From an uncultured Lacticaseibacillus sp. (GTDB lineage Bacteria; Bacillota; Bacilli; Lactobacillales; Lactobacillaceae), in contig CAKRHU010000129.1 of NCBI GenBank assembly GCA_934339215.1, positions 1-5,450 on the forward strand: a DNA stretch of 5,450 nucleotides, written 5' to 3'. Shown here piece by piece: positions 4,924 to 5,450 of the stretch (position 1 is its first letter; every line of letters begins with the position of its first letter). Below the pieces are notes generated by a model. That model was given only the letters and a program-made list of their open reading frames with translations, had not been told where the DNA came from and made no database searches. A program made the translations under genes and the position numbers.

Positions 4924-5450
4924 TCAATTACCTGATGCATTCGGCGTTGGATCAGTTGGCTTATCGAAGTAATACCCTTGCACATAGCGAATGCCCATTT
5001 GCTTGGCTTGTTGAAGATCATCAGCGGTTTCGACCCCTTCAAGAATGAATAGCAGACCATTGTCAGCGGCAGTTTTTTGCCAAAAACGGACGCGCTCAAG
5101 CAATTCGTCAGGTTTGGTGGTACGCCGCAAGTTTTGGAGTGCGAACTTCACCCCTTCAACATACGCAAATTTGCCGTGCACCAGTTCATAAGAATTATCA
5201 CTGCCGACATCATCGATCAATAAATTCATCCCAGCGGCGCGATACCCGGCACTGATCTGCCGTGTCCCAGACGTGGCGACGACATCGGTAACTTCAATGG
5301 TGAGATGATCTGGGCCATCGAGCTGGTTGGCGAAATCTTGCAAAGCTTCAGCTGTATGTGAGTCTTGATATTGGCTGGCCGTTAAGTTGAGGTTGAAATT
5401 ATGCAATGGGGTCACTGCCATCAACTGCTGGATCAAACGAATCATTTCGT
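4924..5450 (-). CDS. EAL-domain protein, C-terminal part (5' end outside window)
   Basis: EAL domains hydrolyse the second messenger cyclic-di-GMP to pGpG with divalent metal ions. About 175 residues are visible, open to the right edge (the codon before ATG 5445 is GAA, with no stop), so roughly the first 65-70 residues, including the EAL signature, lie outside. Numbering from ATG 5445, the expected metal and catalytic residues are present: N20 in LNLTA, E51 in TIEVTD, D78-D79, K100, E136 in EGVET and Q156 in QGYYFDKP. Loop 6, normally DDFGTGYSSL, reads DDVGSDNSYEL and is divergent, and the usual KID reads KFA; activity is therefore uncertain. The protein stops soon after the domain (PTDPTPNASGN), so no output domain follows. 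Whether a sensor or GGDEF domain precedes it cannot be seen. It may be an active phosphodiesterase, or a degenerate EAL that only binds c-di-GMP. Confidence 0.88.
   Translation of the reverse strand, partial: EMIRLIQQLMAVTPLHNFNLNLTASQYQDSHTAEALQDFANQLDGPDHLTIEVTDVVATSGTRQISAGYRAAGMNLLIDDVGSDNSYELVHGKFAYVEGVKFALQNLRRTTKPDELLERVRFWQKTAADNGLLFILEGVETADDLQQAKQMGIRYVQGYYFDKPTDPTPNASGN

Noticed and set aside
4905..5099. 64-residue minus-strand frame overlapping the EAL gene
   Set aside because: It lies in another frame of the same strand inside the EAL coding region; the EAL frame carries the conserved motifs.

Overview
The window looks like ordinary chromosome of a low-to-medium-GC Gram-positive lactic acid bacterium, most likely a member of the Lactobacillaceae. 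The grounds are a PepO-type intracellular M13 peptidase without signal peptide, a stand-alone NrdH-like redoxin, a YefM-YoeB module, a CcpA-type cre site, strong AGGAGG/AAGGGG ribosome binding sites and compact T-tailed hairpin terminators. I cannot fix the genus from the sequence.

Layout. On the plus strand are the 3' end of a cardiolipin synthase gene (1-314, cut by the left edge) and a monocistronic nrdH-like gene (458-691) with a textbook sigma-A promoter and a 12-bp terminator. Everything to the right is on the minus strand. Read in the direction of transcription, from right to left, it runs: an EAL-domain (cyclic-di-GMP phosphodiesterase family) gene cut by the right edge (4924-5450); a 326-bp non-genic region; a D-2-hydroxyacid dehydrogenase (3680-4597); a 75-residue protein of unknown function (3404-3631); the endopeptidase gene pepO (1429-3321); and the yefM-yoeB toxin-antitoxin pair (787-1309). 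The TA operon converges on nrdH, with a terminator for each strand between them (701-737 and 758-779).

Transcription units. pepO and yefM-yoeB each follow a hairpin terminator and have their own promoter. The dehydrogenase and the 75-residue gene have no terminator between them, but a cre-like box and a possible promoter lie at the junction. Three start codons were moved downstream from the longest open frame, because the longer versions would translate a promoter, a terminator loop or a Shine-Dalgarno sequence: nrdH at 458, yefM at 1309 and pepO at 3321. The dehydrogenase start was likewise set at 4597.

The points most worth a second look are regulatory. The yefM promoter is built from three TGTACA palindromes. 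A 28-bp inverted repeat lies on a -10-like element before the dehydrogenase. A long leader in front of the same gene may hold a 21-codon ORF inside alternative hairpins. A cre-like site lies before the 75-residue gene. The EAL protein has a divergent loop 6. I saw no wholly new multi-gene system, IS element, CRISPR array, tRNA or rRNA here.
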